Notes: generated by a model from the letters alone, not told the origin. 64,000 nt of DNA from Micractinium sp. NFX-FRZ (GCA_029339195.1 JAPTJF010000123.1:62001-126000); one strand, 5' to 3'. Shown: positions 1 through 11,888, counted from the stretch's first letter. Made by a program: numbers and translations.

Positions 1-218
1 ATGCGCCGTCTTTTGGTGTGGAGGAATGGGCCGCTTCGACTGCCGAGCGCAGCTGAGCCGACTGCTGCCGGGGGGAGGCACGGCTGATGCCGGCGCTGGC
101 AGCTGGCCGAAGCCGGCTCAGCTGGGGTGCTCAATCACAGGCTCGCAGCGTGCCGCGCTGCCGCCAGGGCGCCCCACAGCTGACGCGCCACCCCGCCCCT
201 GGCCTCCCCTGGTTGCAG

Positions 219-840
219 GAGCAGGACATGGTGGTTGCTGGCGAGGGCCTGCCGTTTGACCAGATGGATGAGGAGGACGACAGCGAGGATGAGGGGCTGG
301 AAATGGAGGCAGCTGGGCATTTTGACCTGGCAGCGGCAGCGGCAGGCGGCGCTGCAGAGGCTGCGGCCGCGGCTGGGGCCGCTGGTGGCGCGGGGGCGGG
401 CGGGGGCGCGCAGCAGCCGCCGCTGGTGCAGGCGAGCCCGGCGGAGACGCTGCTGCGCGCAATCACGCGGCGCAACACCCGCGCGCGCAACCGCCTCAAG
501 GTGCCGCTGAGCCACCCGGTGGGCGCCAACATTGTGCTGGTCAAGCTCATCAACCAGGTGGGTGCTTGCAGTTGTGTGGTAGGTGGGTGCTTACAAAAGT
601 TCGGATGCGAGCGCGGTTGGCGGCAGGCCAAAAGGCGACGTGGGTGCTGGGTGCTTGATTGCAGGCGGCAAGTAGAGATATCCCAACACACCAATTTGCA
701 AAACTTTGCTGCAGGAGAACCTGATGGAGCAGTACGGCGACCCGCACACCTGGCCCAACATCGACTGCACTTTTGTGGGCCTCAATGGCAAGCAAGTTGA
801 GCTGCCCGCCGGCGTGGTGCTGGCAGGGCAGCAAAGCTGA
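219..840 (+). CDS. 3' end of an unidentified protein gene (5' part outside the window or unresolved)
   Basis: Two exons can be supported: 219-557 and 715-840, joined in phase 0, ending at a TGA. The first follows a clear acceptor at 217-218. It encodes an acidic stretch (DEEDDSEDEG), an Ala/Gly-rich linker, then a basic segment (RRNTRARNRLK). The last exon gives the better conserved-looking tail, including the words QYGDPHTWPN and VELPAGVVLAG. No family was recognised. Bases 1-218 contain no convincing start for this frame, so the gene probably begins upstream of the window. Two TGTAA poly(A)-type signals lie 31 and 47 nt past the stop, which supports the 3' end. Confidence 0.5.
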
Positions 841-870
841 CAACCTGATCCTGGTTTGTTTGAGTGTGAT

Positions 871-891
871 TGTAATTGTGATAACATGTAA
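871..891 (+). terminator. poly(A) signals TGTAA (two)
   Basis: TGTAA occurs at 871-875 and 887-891, just downstream of the stop at 840. TGTAA is the usual chlorophyte polyadenylation signal. The next gene starts at 1073. Confidence 0.5.
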
Positions 892-1072
892 ACTCTGCAT
901 CTGGGCGTGGCTTGAGGAGGGCCTGGATGAAAGCCGCCATGGAGGAGCGGCGAGAACTGTCGCGGCACCGGCCGGGGCGATGAGCTGGCGGGGCAATTAC
1001 CCCATTTTGCCCCTGACGCTCGTTCTTTGACTGACTTTAATCACCCTCAGCGCTCTTCGACTGTCGGTCCCG

Positions 1073-3066
1073 ATGCTGTGTTGCTTCGCCCGGCCTCAGA
1101 CATCAGACTCGGCCGCGGCGTTGAAAACGGGCAAGAAATTCGGCGCACCGGAGCACGCCCAGGACGCAGCAGATGACGGTCTGATTGGCACGTCAGTGCA
1201 GGAGAGGGAGGTCTCCTCGGTCAGCGATGTGCCGGCAGCGGTAGAGGGCGCCGAGTCGCAGCCAGCTGAAGACGAGAGCTCACCCGGCGCCATCCAGCCG
1301 CAAGCAGGGCCCGAAGAGGGCCTGCGGGAGGAGGGCAGCGCAGAGTCGACAGCGCCGCTGCTGGACGGCGAGGCAGCAGCGGGAGAGGGGCAGGCAAGCG
1401 GCGGCGGCGACTTGGACGGAGCAGCAGACGCAGTAAGCAACGGAATGCTGGAGCCAGACAGTGGAGAAGGTGCAGCAGAGGGCCTGGAGGCAGACGGCAT
1501 GCTGATATCGCAGCGAGGTCTCACAGAGGCCTCGGCCAGCGTGCAGGAGCATGCCAGCCCGGCAGATGAAAGCAGCCAGGCAGCACTGCTGCCGCCAGCA
1601 GAGGAGATCTCTCTCAAGCAGCCGCGGTTCAGCCGCCTGTCCAACTTTCTTTCAGGCTGTACCACCAGTCGCTCAGCAGAGGACAGCGGCGAGCGGCACT
1701 CCAAGACGCATCAGCCGCCTCAGCAGCAGGATGAGCAGCAGCAGCAGGAGCAGCAGCAGCAGCAGGTGCGGGCAACAGGGAGGGGTTGAGTGAGGGCACA
1801 CACCTTGTGCACATGCTCGGTCCGTCATGAATACCTTAATCACGGAGGTCCTCTGATGGGCACCGCTGCTCGTCCCAGCTGACCACGCTGCCGTACTGCT
1901 TGCAGGACTGGCCGCCAGAGCTGGAGTTTGAGGCTGCAGCAGCAGAGCTGGTGCTGCTTCCACGTGCTAAGCTGTTGCCACTGGCCGCGCCGGAGCAGGC
2001 TTTAGCAGATGCCGCGGGAATGCTGGGAAGGCAAGCTGTTTCTCTCTGTAGCATGGAGGGACAGTTACTGGCAATGCTGCAATTTGCAGTTGCTTGGTTC
2101 ACAACTAGCCTGGAGTTTGCAGCTGGGCATGCCATTTGTCATCAGAACCGTGCCTGCACAACTTCCTCACTTGTCTGCTTGCAGGCAGGAGGTGCCCGTG
2201 CTGCTGACGGCTCTGCTCACGCTGCGCCGCGTGGCCATTCACCACCCCCAGCTGCTGAGCGAGAGCTTAGAGGATGTCAGCCAGGTAGGAAGTGGGAGAG
2301 GGGAGCACGAAGGCAGGGAGGCGGACGTCGCTTCAGGGGGAGGGTGGTCATGGCCCGCCTGCTTTGACAAGGCCGGTGCCCGAACTGCTTCGCAGCACCA
2401 TGGCCCCTGCCTGACTGGCGCTCATGCCTCACTGAATTTCAAAAGCCTTACTCTCACTTTACACGCCCCTCTACCATTTCCTCTTGGCAGGTGCTGCTGG
2501 AGTGCATGCAGGGCGGCGACGTGGCAGTGTGCCAGGCTGCAGCAATGTCGCTGCTGGACCTGCTGGTCAGCTTTGGCAGCGGCATGCTGCGGCACTTTGA
2601 GTACGCGGGCGGCATGCCGCAGTACAGCTGCCTGCTGGGGCTGCTGGTGGCGGCCAGCCGAGGGCGCACGCCAGCCATCCGCTTCTGGGCAAACGAGGCG
2701 CTGCGGTGAGGCCAGGGGTTTTGAGGCGGCCGGTTGGCAGAATGGATGGATGCACTTGGTGACACCTTGCCTACGGCCCTTGGACGGTGCCGTGTGCAGC
2801 ACTCATGCATGGGCTTGTTCGCTCTGCAGTACTTGGCTCCCACTCACCACTCCTCCAGTGCACCCCGCACTTCTCATGTGTGCAGGTACATTGCGGAGCG
2901 GCTGAACCAGCCGCGTGTGATCCGTGCTCTGGAGAGGTACCTTGAACATGACCAAGCACACGTGCGCAACAAGGCGGCAGAGTGGCTGATGGTGGCCACG
3001 TACAGGCCCCCGGACAGCGGCGTGCGCAGCCGGCCGACGTCGCCCACCAAGGGGTGGCAAAGCTGA
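1073..3066 (+). CDS. armadillo-like helical repeat protein
   Basis: Exons 1073-1765, 1906-2030, 2185-2284, 2491-2705 and 2886-3066 give 437 aa with unbroken phase. The N-terminal half (residues 1-231) is disordered and acidic with Ala/Gly/Ser runs and a Gln tract; it starts with MLCCF, whose cysteines could be lipidated (inference). The C-terminal half is all-helical, with leucine-rich stretches such as VPVLLTALLTLRR and MSLLDLLVSFGSG and the end block NKAAEWLMVATYRP, typical of ARM/HEAT folds. Such folds usually act as protein-binding scaffolds; no specific partner can be inferred. Intron 2 (2031-2184) is a GC-AG intron: only that donor restores the frame. The 3' end faces the acetyltransferase gene, and the two 3' UTRs probably overlap. 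Confidence 0.7.
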
Positions 3067-3105
3067 CGGGCGGTGGCAGGGCAGCCAGTGAAACAGCTAG
3101 GGTAT

Positions 3106-3115
3106 TTACATTACA
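3106..3115 (-). terminator. poly(A) signals for the NAA60-like gene
   Basis: Two adjacent minus-strand TGTAA words (plus-strand TTACA at 3106-3110 and 3111-3115) lie about 230 nt past the minus-strand stop at 3343 and only 40 nt past the opposite gene's stop at 3066. Confidence 0.45.
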
Positions 3116-3342
3116 CTGCCTTTCTTTACTGTGAGTACTGTCAGTGAAATGGGGCAGCATGCAGCTGATGATGTGTGACCAGCGAGCAACGTGATGTGCC
3201 GCAATGCAAACTCTTTGAGCACGAGCAGGCAGGAGAACCGGGTGGCAAGTGCGGTGCAGAACAGGGAAAACTGAGAGGCAGCGCAGGGCTGCCAAGAATC
3301 ATGAAATGCCACAGCCGGAGGACAGCAGCTGTGTGTGCGGCG

Positions 3343-5425
3343 CTACCTGTGTTGCCTGGCAAACAGGCCGCGCAGCCACTCGGGCGCCTGCTTGGATGGC
3401 GATGGCGGGTGCTGTTGCCAGTGCTGCTGCTGTTCTATCCCACCGCTGACGCGGCCGCCCTCCTCCAACACTTCAATCACGTGGGCCTCTCCGGGCGCTG
3501 CCTCTCGTGCCTGCCCCTCATTGCGGGCAGCACCGCACACTGGCACGCATGCGTTGATGCCATGCACCACGGCGGTCAGGGGAGCCACCGCGGTGTTCAG
3601 CATGTTCCATGGCGTGGGGGGAGGCGGCTGGACGAGGCAGCCAAAGAGGCAGGCGTCGTAGCGGTCACGCCCAGGCTGCGGCTGACGTGCCGTCCTGCAG
3701 GCGGGGAGGATGAGGCGGTGGTGTTGTGGAGCGTGCCTGCCGGGTGCTGCAAATGAGCCGCAATCCGCCTGCAGCACAGCATGCTGCTGTGTGTTTGCCA
3801 TGTGGCATACGCTTGCCAGTTGCGTGCACAGGCCCATCGTCTGCCCTGCGTTGCATTCCCACTGCATGCCCCTCCACCACCATGCCCACCCGCAGCCTGC
3901 ACTCACCGTATCAGATAGAAGTCGGGCAGTACCGCCAGCTGCCTGAAGCCCGCTCGCTCGTAAAACGCGCGTGCAGCATGGTTGAAGCAGGCGACGTGCA
4001 GGTAGACAGCTCGGCAGCCCGCCTCAGCTGCATAGCTGAGGGTGAAGCCCAGCAGGCGGCGCGCGATGCCGTGCCGCTGGTAGGGCTGCAGAGGGCGGGC
4101 AGGGCGGGCAGGGGTCAGCAAAAGTGAGATTGCTAGCAGACAGGTCAGTGCAGCGGCGTGGCGAGATGGGTATGTGGGCAGTGCTTCCTAAGTCGCTCCT
4201 GGTACCACTGGTGGGCAGCGCGGCGGCAGTGGCGCCACCCCGCGGCATGCAGCATGCAGCACGGCAGCACCAGTGCTGCCGCTGCCTCCTCCTCACCTCT
4301 GCCACCCCCAGCGTCAGCACATACAGCAGGCGCTGCCGGTCCACCTCAGGCCCTGCCAACCCCAGCAGCTGGCGGTCGCGCGGGTCGGCATATAGCGCCG
4401 GGAAGGAGCGGGCTGCAGGGGGGGGGTGTGGTGGCCGAGGTACAGATCATAAGGGAATGTGGCAAGCCCAACTTGCGCCTGGCTCTGTGAGTGGGTGGCT
4501 CAGCCGGGGAGGGCAAGCAGGCCCGTGTGCAGCAGAGGGTCGTCTGCCTTGCCTTGTGCCGCCCTCCCTGCCAGCCCTTTGTTACTAGTGAGGGATCAGG
4601 CACACAACAAGCACCATTGTAACGAGCTGCCTACCTGTGATGAAGCCTGCTAGCAGCTCTGAATGCGCATGGTCATGGGGTGCCTGCTGCTGCTGCTGCT
4701 CGTGCTGCGGCAGCGGCGGCGGCGCCACTGGCGGCAGCAGCTGCGGCGCCAGGTCGCCGCTGCCCACGGAGAAGTGCGTGAGCGCCGGCAGGGGTGCTGA
4801 CGCGGCCCAGGCAACTATGTCGTCCATTCCATGCACGGCGCGTGCAAAGAAGTCGTCATCGTAGTCCAGAGGGAACAGGCGCTGCGATCGCAAGGGGACA
4901 GGGGAATAGGAAAGGAGGGAGGAAGGGGAAGGGGAAGGAGGGCAGGCGGCAGCGGCAGGGGGGCGGGGCGGTGTCGGGGACATGAGGGAGGGCGGGTGGG
5001 TGGGCAGGGTTGCAGCAGCACGTAACAAGCTGTGCAGCACTCTCCTTTCTGCTCCTCTACCTCCTCGTTTTCGGCCTCCTCCCCCTCCCGTCTCTCGAGT
5101 CGTGCTGGCTCCGTGGACTTGACATGTAATGGTGAGCAGCAGCAGCAGTTGGCCCCAACCTGCATGTTGGCTGCAGAGGCGTCCAACTCACCTGGTGCAG
5201 CAGCTTGAGGGCGGCGTAGTCGCCCGGGCAGAGCTGCCTGCAGACGGCAGGAGCAGCTCTTTGGCTATACAGCGTGGCAGCGGCGGCGGGAGGCAGCGGC
5301 GGCGGCGGCGGCACCTGTTGTAACATAATCTGCGGCGGCGCGCCCCAGCGATGGGCTGCGCAGATACGTGCCAATCTCTTACTCTCCCCACACCTGTAAA
5401 AGACGCCACCAGGGCGACCGTCCAT
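3343..5425 (-). CDS. NAA60: N-alpha-acetyltransferase 60-like (GNAT family)
   Basis: Exons in transcript order 5425-5192, 4881-4635, 4412-4297, 4085-3907 and 3694-3343 give 375 aa. It should transfer acetyl from acetyl-CoA to N-termini of membrane proteins on the cytosolic face of the Golgi, as NAA60 (NatF) does. Supporting features run in the animal NAA60 order: LCPGDYAALKLLHQ near the N-terminus, RLFPLDYDDDFF, LYVLTLGVAE, the acetyl-CoA loop QRHGIARRLL, then AIYLHV-like AVYLHV, FYERAGF and DFYLIR, followed by a tail resembling the animal NAA60 C-terminal helix region (YDACLFGCL, then PPTPWNML). A poly-Pro stretch precedes the catalytic domain. The start is uncertain: ATG at 5425 or 5326 fit, and the frame is open further upstream without an ATG. 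Confidence 0.8.
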
Positions 5426-5769
5426 GTCGGCCCAACCCCTTGAGCGCTCCAGGGCATTCACGACTGCCGGTATTACAACGATATTGCAATGAAAGAGAGA
5501 AAGGAACACCTCGGGAAGCCGACGGGCAGAGGTCTGCGGCTGGGCGACTTCAAAGCTGAGCACGCTCGGAGGCGACGCAAGCTTATGATGATTACGTGCC
5601 TTTCGAAACGAACCGAATCATTCCAATGCACCATTGGACTGGCTGGAACGCCCATGCTGCGGGCCGCGGCTTGGGGGGAGGCGCTGGCGCCCGCCTGTCT
5701 TGCTTGTCCATCAGTGTGAGTTATTACGCTGTGCTCTGCGTATCAACTAGCTGCTCCCACCTTGCAGCC
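5426..5769. promoter_or_regulatory. divergent intergenic region between NAA60-like and amine oxidase genes
   Basis: This 344-bp gap separates two divergently transcribed starts and should hold both promoters. No TATA box or known element was recognised in it. The minus-strand frame of the acetyltransferase stays open to about 5563 without an ATG. Confidence 0.35.
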
Positions 5770-8700
5770 ATGGCTCCCTGCGGGCGCACCCTTCTCTCTC
5801 TGGCGCTCGGCCTCTGCTTAGTCTCAGCTGCGAGCGCGCGCCTGCTCCAGCAGGCTCCTGGTGTCGAGTGGGACGTCATTATCGTGGGAGCCGGCATGGC
5901 AGGTGGGGAGCAAGCGCAGGGCGGAGCTGCCCCGCCGCGCCCAGCCCGCCCGCCTCCCTGGCTGGGCATGGGCCAGTGCAGCAGCAGCGGGACTTCCCCT
6001 GTTGCACATGCTCCCTGGCCTGACCCATCCCTCCTCTCCATCTTGCCCGGGTGCAGGCATCGCTGCAGCACGCAACTTGACTGATGCTGGCGTTCGTGTG
6101 CTGGTGCTGGAGGGGCGCGACCGCCCGGCCGGCCGCCTGAATGCAATCAAAGTCCCGGGCGGCTGGGTTGATGCCGGCGCCATGTGGCAGCACAGAGCAA
6201 TTGCGGGAGAGAACGAGCTGTTCGACCTGGTGAGTGCTTGTGATGGTTACCACGGGCGTTTTTTGAGGGGCGCAGGCGGGACGGGTGGGTAGGCGTGCTG
6301 ACTCGAGCTTGTGGGGCGTGTTCCCCATCCTTTGCTTTACAAGGCCCCGTGCACCCTGCCTCCACCTGCAGATCCTGAAGTTTGGCCTGCCCATCAGCCC
6401 TCGCCAGGTGTGTGCACGCGGGCGTGAGTCTTGGGGATGCACACTACACTCCTCTGCTGTCCATGCCATGCCTGCACTCTGCTGCTGCCTGCCCCCAGTG
6501 TCGTCCTTGCTGCTGGCGCCACCCCGCCTCCGCCCCCACCCCTGCCCACGTCATGCCTGCAGGATTACAGCAGCGTCATTAGCTACCGGTACGCCAGCGG
6601 CGACCGGGTTGGGATGCCCGAGTACCTGCGCGTGTACGCCTCCTGGCTCACTCAGGTGATGATGGCGGCAGCAGGGAGCAGCAGCTCTGGAGCAGTCGCC
6701 TCTGGGGCAGCCGAGGGGCTGGGGTCGGGGGAGTGAGGGGGGCAGCGCATGTGCAAAACAGTGGCCACACCCCAGCAGGGGTTTGATGCGTGAAGTGTGT
6801 GCCCCCCTTGACCTCTCCTGCACAGACGGCCCTGCCGCTCACCCGCTTCTCGGTGCCCCCGCTCCCCTGCTGCCGTCCCCCCTGCAGTTCCAGCCCCGCA
6901 TCCGCACGATGCGCAGCACCCCGGGCACCCCCGACCAGCCGCTGGCCGAGGTGTACGGCTCCTGGCTCAAGGGCAACACACGCTTCACGCCCTCAGACGC
7001 CGGCCTGGCCAACATCATGTGAGGCCGGGGTGGGGGGGCACAGCAGCATCACTGCGGCAGGGTGGACCCGAGGCCCTGCTGCCCCGGGCAGCCCAAAGTC
7101 ACACGCTTCGCTCAGTTGCCCGCTGCCTGCTTCACTTACACTGCCTGGTTCACTCGTACTGCCCCTTGCCCTGCTCCCCCCTCTTCTCCTCAGCATGCAC
7201 ACCAACTACCAGGCGCTGCTCAACGGCAACGTCACCAGCCTGTCCACCCTGCGCCTGGGTGAGAACAAGTGGCTTGTGAGGTGCAGCAGCGCATGGTGCG
7301 CTGCATGCCATGGCAGTGCCGTGCCTCTGCTGCCTTGCCTAATGCCTACTGTAGCAACCTCACCCGTGAACCTCGGCCCTCCCGCTTGTGCATACAAGGC
7401 GAACCCAAGTCCACCTCCTTTGTGCACACGGTGCTGCATCTGTGCTGCCCCCACCCCTGTGCACATCAACACGTGTTCTCGTGCACACCCACTGCGCAGG
7501 CGACGCCAAGTCGATCCCCGCTGTCGACATCATGCTGCGCGACGGCTTCCCAGCGGTTGTGCAGGAGCTCATGAGGCGGGGGCAGGCGCTGAGCATTCGG
7601 TACAACACGGGTGAGGGGCACGCACGTGGGTTGACTGCAGGAAAGCTTGCAGGGGCGGTGAGCATCCCGTGCACCATCTGTGCTCGTCATGCATTGAGCT
7701 GTGTGCTGAGGTGACGCAAGGACAGCTTTCCCTGAGAGCACGGTGAGGGTCAGGGGGAATCCCTGCCACCGCACTGCCAGCTCCCTTGCACTACCTAGAA
7801 TGCTCACCCGCCAGCTGCCGACGTCAAGTAAACCATGCTCACCTGCCCCTGCAGTTGTCACCGCCATCAACCAGTCTGACAGCAGCGTGACGCTGACCAC
7901 CGCTGCCGGCGACACCTTCACCGCCGCCCACGCCATCATGACCGCCCCGCTGGGACTGCTGAAGGATCAGACGGTGGCGTTCAGCCCCGCACTGCCGGAG
8001 GCCAAGCAGAAGGCCATCAGGGACATGGTGAGGGGGCGGGGGAGGGAGGCCGTGGGTGGGAGGATGGTTGGGCAGGCTGGGTGGTTTGGGGTGGAGCTGC
8101 GCTGCTTGAGGGCAAGCTGGCGGCGGCCCAGGAAAGGGAGCAAGGGCAGTGCTGGAGTTTAGTGCAAAGGTGGGCCTCCGTGCCTGCCTGCCTGCCTGCC
8201 CTAAAGCCCTGCCTTCGATCTCTGGCTTTCTCCCCCCTTTCCCCTTTCTCCCGCTCTGAAGGGCTACGGCGTGCTGGACAAGGCCGTGTTTGTGTTTGAC
8301 CGCGTGTTTTGGGAGAACAGCGATTTCATCCTCCGGGAGATGCCCGACTGGAGCGGGCGCTGGTGAGATTTACTTGTCTGAAGGTTCTCCTGTTGCCCAT
8401 GCTCATTTTGCTGTACATGAGCGGGGAAGGCCCTTTAGGCCGGGCAGCAGCCTGGGCTGAGGGGAGAGCAGCGGGCACTGCCTGCCATGCCTTGCTGTGC
8501 ACCCCAGCTGCCGTGTAGGCATGCCCAGCATGACGCTCACCATGATACATCCCCCAAATTTTCAAGTCATTGTGAACCTGTTTTCTGTCTTTCTTGTTCC
8601 CCTCACCCCGCCGCAGGTCCATCTTCCTCAACTACCACAAGCTGTTCAAAATTCCCGTGCTGGCAGCCATCCACGTGGCAGACACTGCCCGGCAGCTTGA

Positions 8701-9446
8701 GACGCTGAGCGACGACCAGGTGGGGGGGGGGGGGGGGGGGGGCGGGTGCATGGGCAGGTGATTGATTGACTGAGTTCGAGTGGTCAGTCATTGGGAGTGC
8801 ACACTTCAGGGGCAGCTCGCTTCAAATTTGAGGCGTGCTGTTCTTGGCATCTTCTATGAGCACAAAGGTGCGCCAGTGCCCGGGCCCACTGAACCCACTC
8901 CCCTCCCCTCCCTCCCTGCCTTACCCTCCCTCCCCTCCCCTCCCCTCCCTCCCAGATCCGCGCCGAGGGCATGGCCGTGCTGCGCCGCATCTATCAGCGC
9001 AACAGCGTGACGGTGCCCGAGCCCACCCAGTTTGCCTTTACGCGCTGGGCGGCCGACCCCTTTGCCCGCGGCGCCTACTCATACTTTGCCACTGGCAACC
9101 CCAAGAACATCACCGCCACGCTGGCGGAGCCCGTGGGCCGCCTGCTGTTTGCGGGGGAGGCCACCAGCAGCGAGCCAGCCACAGGTGGGTGGGTGGCCTG
9201 TGGGCGGGTGGCGGATGGGCGCAAGGGTGGGCCAGGTTGAATTCTGGGCTGTGTGCCTGGCGGGGAGGCACTGGCGTGCTCATTTCTGAACTGTGCGTGC
9301 AACTGTCACCAGCCCTTGCGTAGGACTGAGCTGTGAGCTGTCTCCACTGCCCTGCTCACCCTGCCTGTGCAGTCACAGGAGCCTACGTGAGCGGGCTGCG
9401 CGAGGCGGGGCGCGTGCTGGCGCTGCGCCGCGACGCCGCCAACTAA
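5770..9446 (+). CDS. secreted flavin-containing amine (polyamine) oxidase
   Basis: Twelve exons: 5770-5902, 6057-6229, 6372-6407, 6563-6655, 6888-7018, 7194-7258, 7500-7610, 7855-8027, 8262-8362, 8617-8719, 8956-9184 and 9373-9446 (473 aa, all phases agree). It should oxidise polyamines or another amine, giving an aldehyde and H2O2, with FAD. A signal peptide (residues 1-25) precedes the dinucleotide fold GAGMAGIAAARNL, the acidic strand end VLVLEGRDR, the conserved TAPLGLLK, and the C-terminal FAD box GRLLFAGEATSSE followed by TGAYVSGLREAGR. The layout resembles plant apoplastic polyamine oxidases. The motif after the first strand reads PAGRL rather than the common GGR. Substrate cannot be told from sequence. 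A 21-G run (8722-8742) sits right behind the donor of intron 10. Confidence 0.88.
8722..8742 (+). repeat. poly-G run of 21 at an intron 5' end
   Basis: Uninterrupted G21 starts two bases into intron 10 of the amine oxidase gene, directly behind the donor GT. It could form a quadruplex in the pre-mRNA; its length is probably unstable. Confidence 0.9.
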
Positions 9447-9660
9447 GCGGCCACCAGTGGCACCTGCGTTGTCTACCTGGCCACTCACAAATGACAACGT
9501 TTCTGGCTGCAAGGCTATGCTCGTGTATTTATGGGGCGTGCAAATTACGAGGCAACAGGCATGCCAGGCCGCTGAGACTGCTGGCGTGTGGGCCCTCCCA
9601 TGTTTGGTTTGTACTTTTCTTTATATTCTGGTTCTGCTAATTGAACCTATGGACATTCTT

Positions 9661-9665
9661 TGTAA
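9661..9665 (+). terminator. poly(A) signal TGTAA of the amine oxidase gene
   Basis: TGTAA lies 215 nt past the TAA at 9446. Confidence 0.4.
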
Positions 9666-9833
9666 GAAGTGCTCCCGCACCGTGCTGGTGTGCGACATGT
9701 CAGCGCACCGGTGCCCCTCGTGTGCTGTGCGAGGCCCGCCAGGTGCCACCTGCCAGTGGCTGACGCATGCATGCCTGCTGGATAGCTGCAGTCTCTGCTC
9801 CCATTCACTAGCTTACGAGTCATACACTTATGA

Positions 9834-9838
9834 TTACA
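9834..9838 (-). terminator. poly(A) signal of the small Cys-rich gene
   Basis: Minus-strand TGTAA lies about 250 nt past the TGA at 10086. Confidence 0.4.
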
Positions 9839-10085
9839 TAGACACAGCCGGTATAATGCATCGAGGGCACTGGCACGCACAGGAAACATGCATGTACAAC
9901 CGGCGTGCGGGGTGCTGTACAGAAGCAAGGCTCTGAGGGCACCGACAGGTTGCCAGGATGCACGGGGGGAGCTACAGGTGTGGCAATAACAACAGTTGCA
10001 GAGCCTTGGTTCGTCTTGAGATCAACACGGGCACAGGCATTGTTGGCTTCCGTCCAGCCCGCCGCAGCAAAGCTGCAGCAGTGGC

Positions 10086-10695
10086 TCAGGGGGTGGGAGC
10101 CAGCAGCAGCCCGCCAGCGCAGGCGGTCATACATAGTCCCTGGGCTGCGTTGCACGCCAGCGCCATCTCAGGGGCACCCAGGCCGGCAGTCACTGCACTC
10201 TCGTGGAGGGCGGTGCTCGTGGGGCACAGGTGAGAGGGTACTCAATGCGTTGCACAATCCTTGGCAGGCCGTGGCTTCTAAAGAGTAGCACCCGCAGGTG
10301 GCACCCGCCTGCCCCCCAGGGGCCCACCCCTGCAGAAGGCTCACCTGTGCCGGCAATGAGGCCAGCGCCGGCGTAACATGACACCCAGGCCACGTTACAG
10401 GCGGTTTGGCAGGCGCCGCGATGGGCCATATCCTGCAAAAGCAGACAGCAGGCCGGCATTGGTTCCTGCAGGCAGCGGCAGGATGGGTGGGAGGGTGGGT
10501 GTGGGAGGGTGGGTGCAGTACCGTCATGAAAGGGTGATGGCGGGGCGCACCTCGGACAGGTGCCGGGGTAGGTCAGGCGGTGGGCACCAGCCATGCTCAC
10601 TTCTTTCACAGCCCAGCTGTTGTAGATTTTCAGTACTCACCATAGAACGAGGAACTCAGGATGACCAGCAGGAGGATGGCGCGCATTGGCTTCAT
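10086..10695 (-). CDS. small secreted Cys-rich protein (5' exon unresolved)
   Basis: Two exons are well supported, 10432-10345 and 10192-10086, joined with correct phase; they encode about 64 aa of a compact motif: GACQTACN, WVSCYAGAG, then LACNAAQGLCMTACAG and the end LAPTP. The spacing of six cysteines and the Gly/Ala-rich core recall a family of small Cys-rich secreted proteins of algae and other eukaryotes (some named zygote-specific); this is from memory and unverified. An excellent signal peptide exon (MKPMRAILLLVILSSSFYG, ATG at 10695, donor after 10641) lies upstream, but it ends in phase 1 while the next exon needs phase 0, so a direct join hits a stop. Either a small exon is missed, the start is elsewhere, or there is an indel. 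Confidence 0.5.
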
Positions 10696-11888
10696 GGCGG
10701 GGTGAGCCTGCATTGGGTGGCGGCGGTGGCGCGGGGTGGGGGAGGGGGGTGCCAACTTTGACCGGCCCAGCAACTCGGCAGGCAGGTGCCGCAAACCGTT
10801 GCTCAAGGGAGAGCTCGCCCCTTGTGTCGCAAGGCTGTAACCGTTGCCACCGATTGTCACCGACAAAAGCACCTCTGTTCAGGAGCACCCACATGCTGGG
10901 GCCGTACTCAGAGGTGGCAGAGGACAGCTTGGGCCTGCCGTGGGACGTGGGGAGGTGAATCGAACAGAGCACAGCTGAAAGTTGTAGGCGAAGTTTAACC
11001 TCCCATGAAGGGAGGGTGGATTGGCACAGGTGGCAACCACGGGCAGCACGGGCAGCACGGGCAGCACGGCAGCATGGGCCTCGGTGCCTGCCGGCGGTGG
11101 GCGGGCGCCCACTCTTGCCCTGCACTCGGCCTCTATGGTTTCTCAACAGGCAATGGATTCTATGTTTTTTGTTCAAAGGAGCTCATATGGAGGGCTACTT
11201 GTGTCTAGGGCGCTGCAGGGTACACAGTGGGGCTCGCGGTACGTCCGCCGTGGCCATGCCAGGTACTACCTAGTAGGTCGTCACCTGTCGTGTGCCCAGG
11301 TAATGGACGGGCGAGAGCGTGTGCATAATAGTTGCACACACGGCCTTGGAAATTCGCATTTCAGTTGGGCATCTCCCTCCCAGAGTGTGAAGTATGTGCA
11401 GCAGCCGTGCCCCACACGACAGCCCCTAGGGTGCCACCCTCCGCAAGGGCGAGCGGTTGAGGCAAGGGCGGCAGTGTCATGAGGGTGCTCTCAAAGGGCG
11501 GATGCTAACTGCGCCCTCGAGCACGCGATCCCACAATACAAAGCTTCCATGGCACTGTACCGCCCATTTGTCAGCAGAGCTAACACCCAGCCAGGCCGGC
11601 CGCGGCCGGCTTGCCGCCGGCGGCGCCTACCCATGCGTCCCGCCATGCCACCTACATGTCCTCCACCCGCGGCTGCGCCCCTCTCCGGGTTCCGTGGTTC
11701 CTCCTGCTGTTTGCATCTATCTCTGGCCTTGTTGCGGCCGTGCTGCCTCTGTTCGCGAATACTTTGCATGCTCGTCTCCCGCGGTCGGCCGTTCGCCAAA
11801 CAGCGGAGGATCGCCTAACCGGGTCGATTGAACTTCAGGACAGCCCGCCCGCTCCCCGGTCTTCTGGCTCGGCTCACAAGTGGCTTCG
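10696..11888. other. intergenic region, divergent promoters
   Basis: About 1.2 kb between the minus-strand Cys-rich gene and the plus-strand membrane protein gene. It contains a short tandem repeat (GGGCAGCAC units near 11040-11070). No reading frame here has convincing coding character. Confidence 0.35.

Larger units (their letters stand above)
9447..10085. other. convergent 3' intergenic region
   Basis: This holds the 3' UTR of the amine oxidase gene, with TGTAA at 9661-9665, and the 3' UTR of the minus-strand Cys-rich gene, with plus-strand TTACA at 9834-9838. Nothing else was seen. Confidence 0.45.

Noticed and set aside
9457..9936. Plus-strand frame with several cysteines after the amine oxidase gene
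   Set aside because: It lies across the 3' UTR and poly(A) signal and reads as random translation; the minus-strand Cys-rich gene ends just beyond it.
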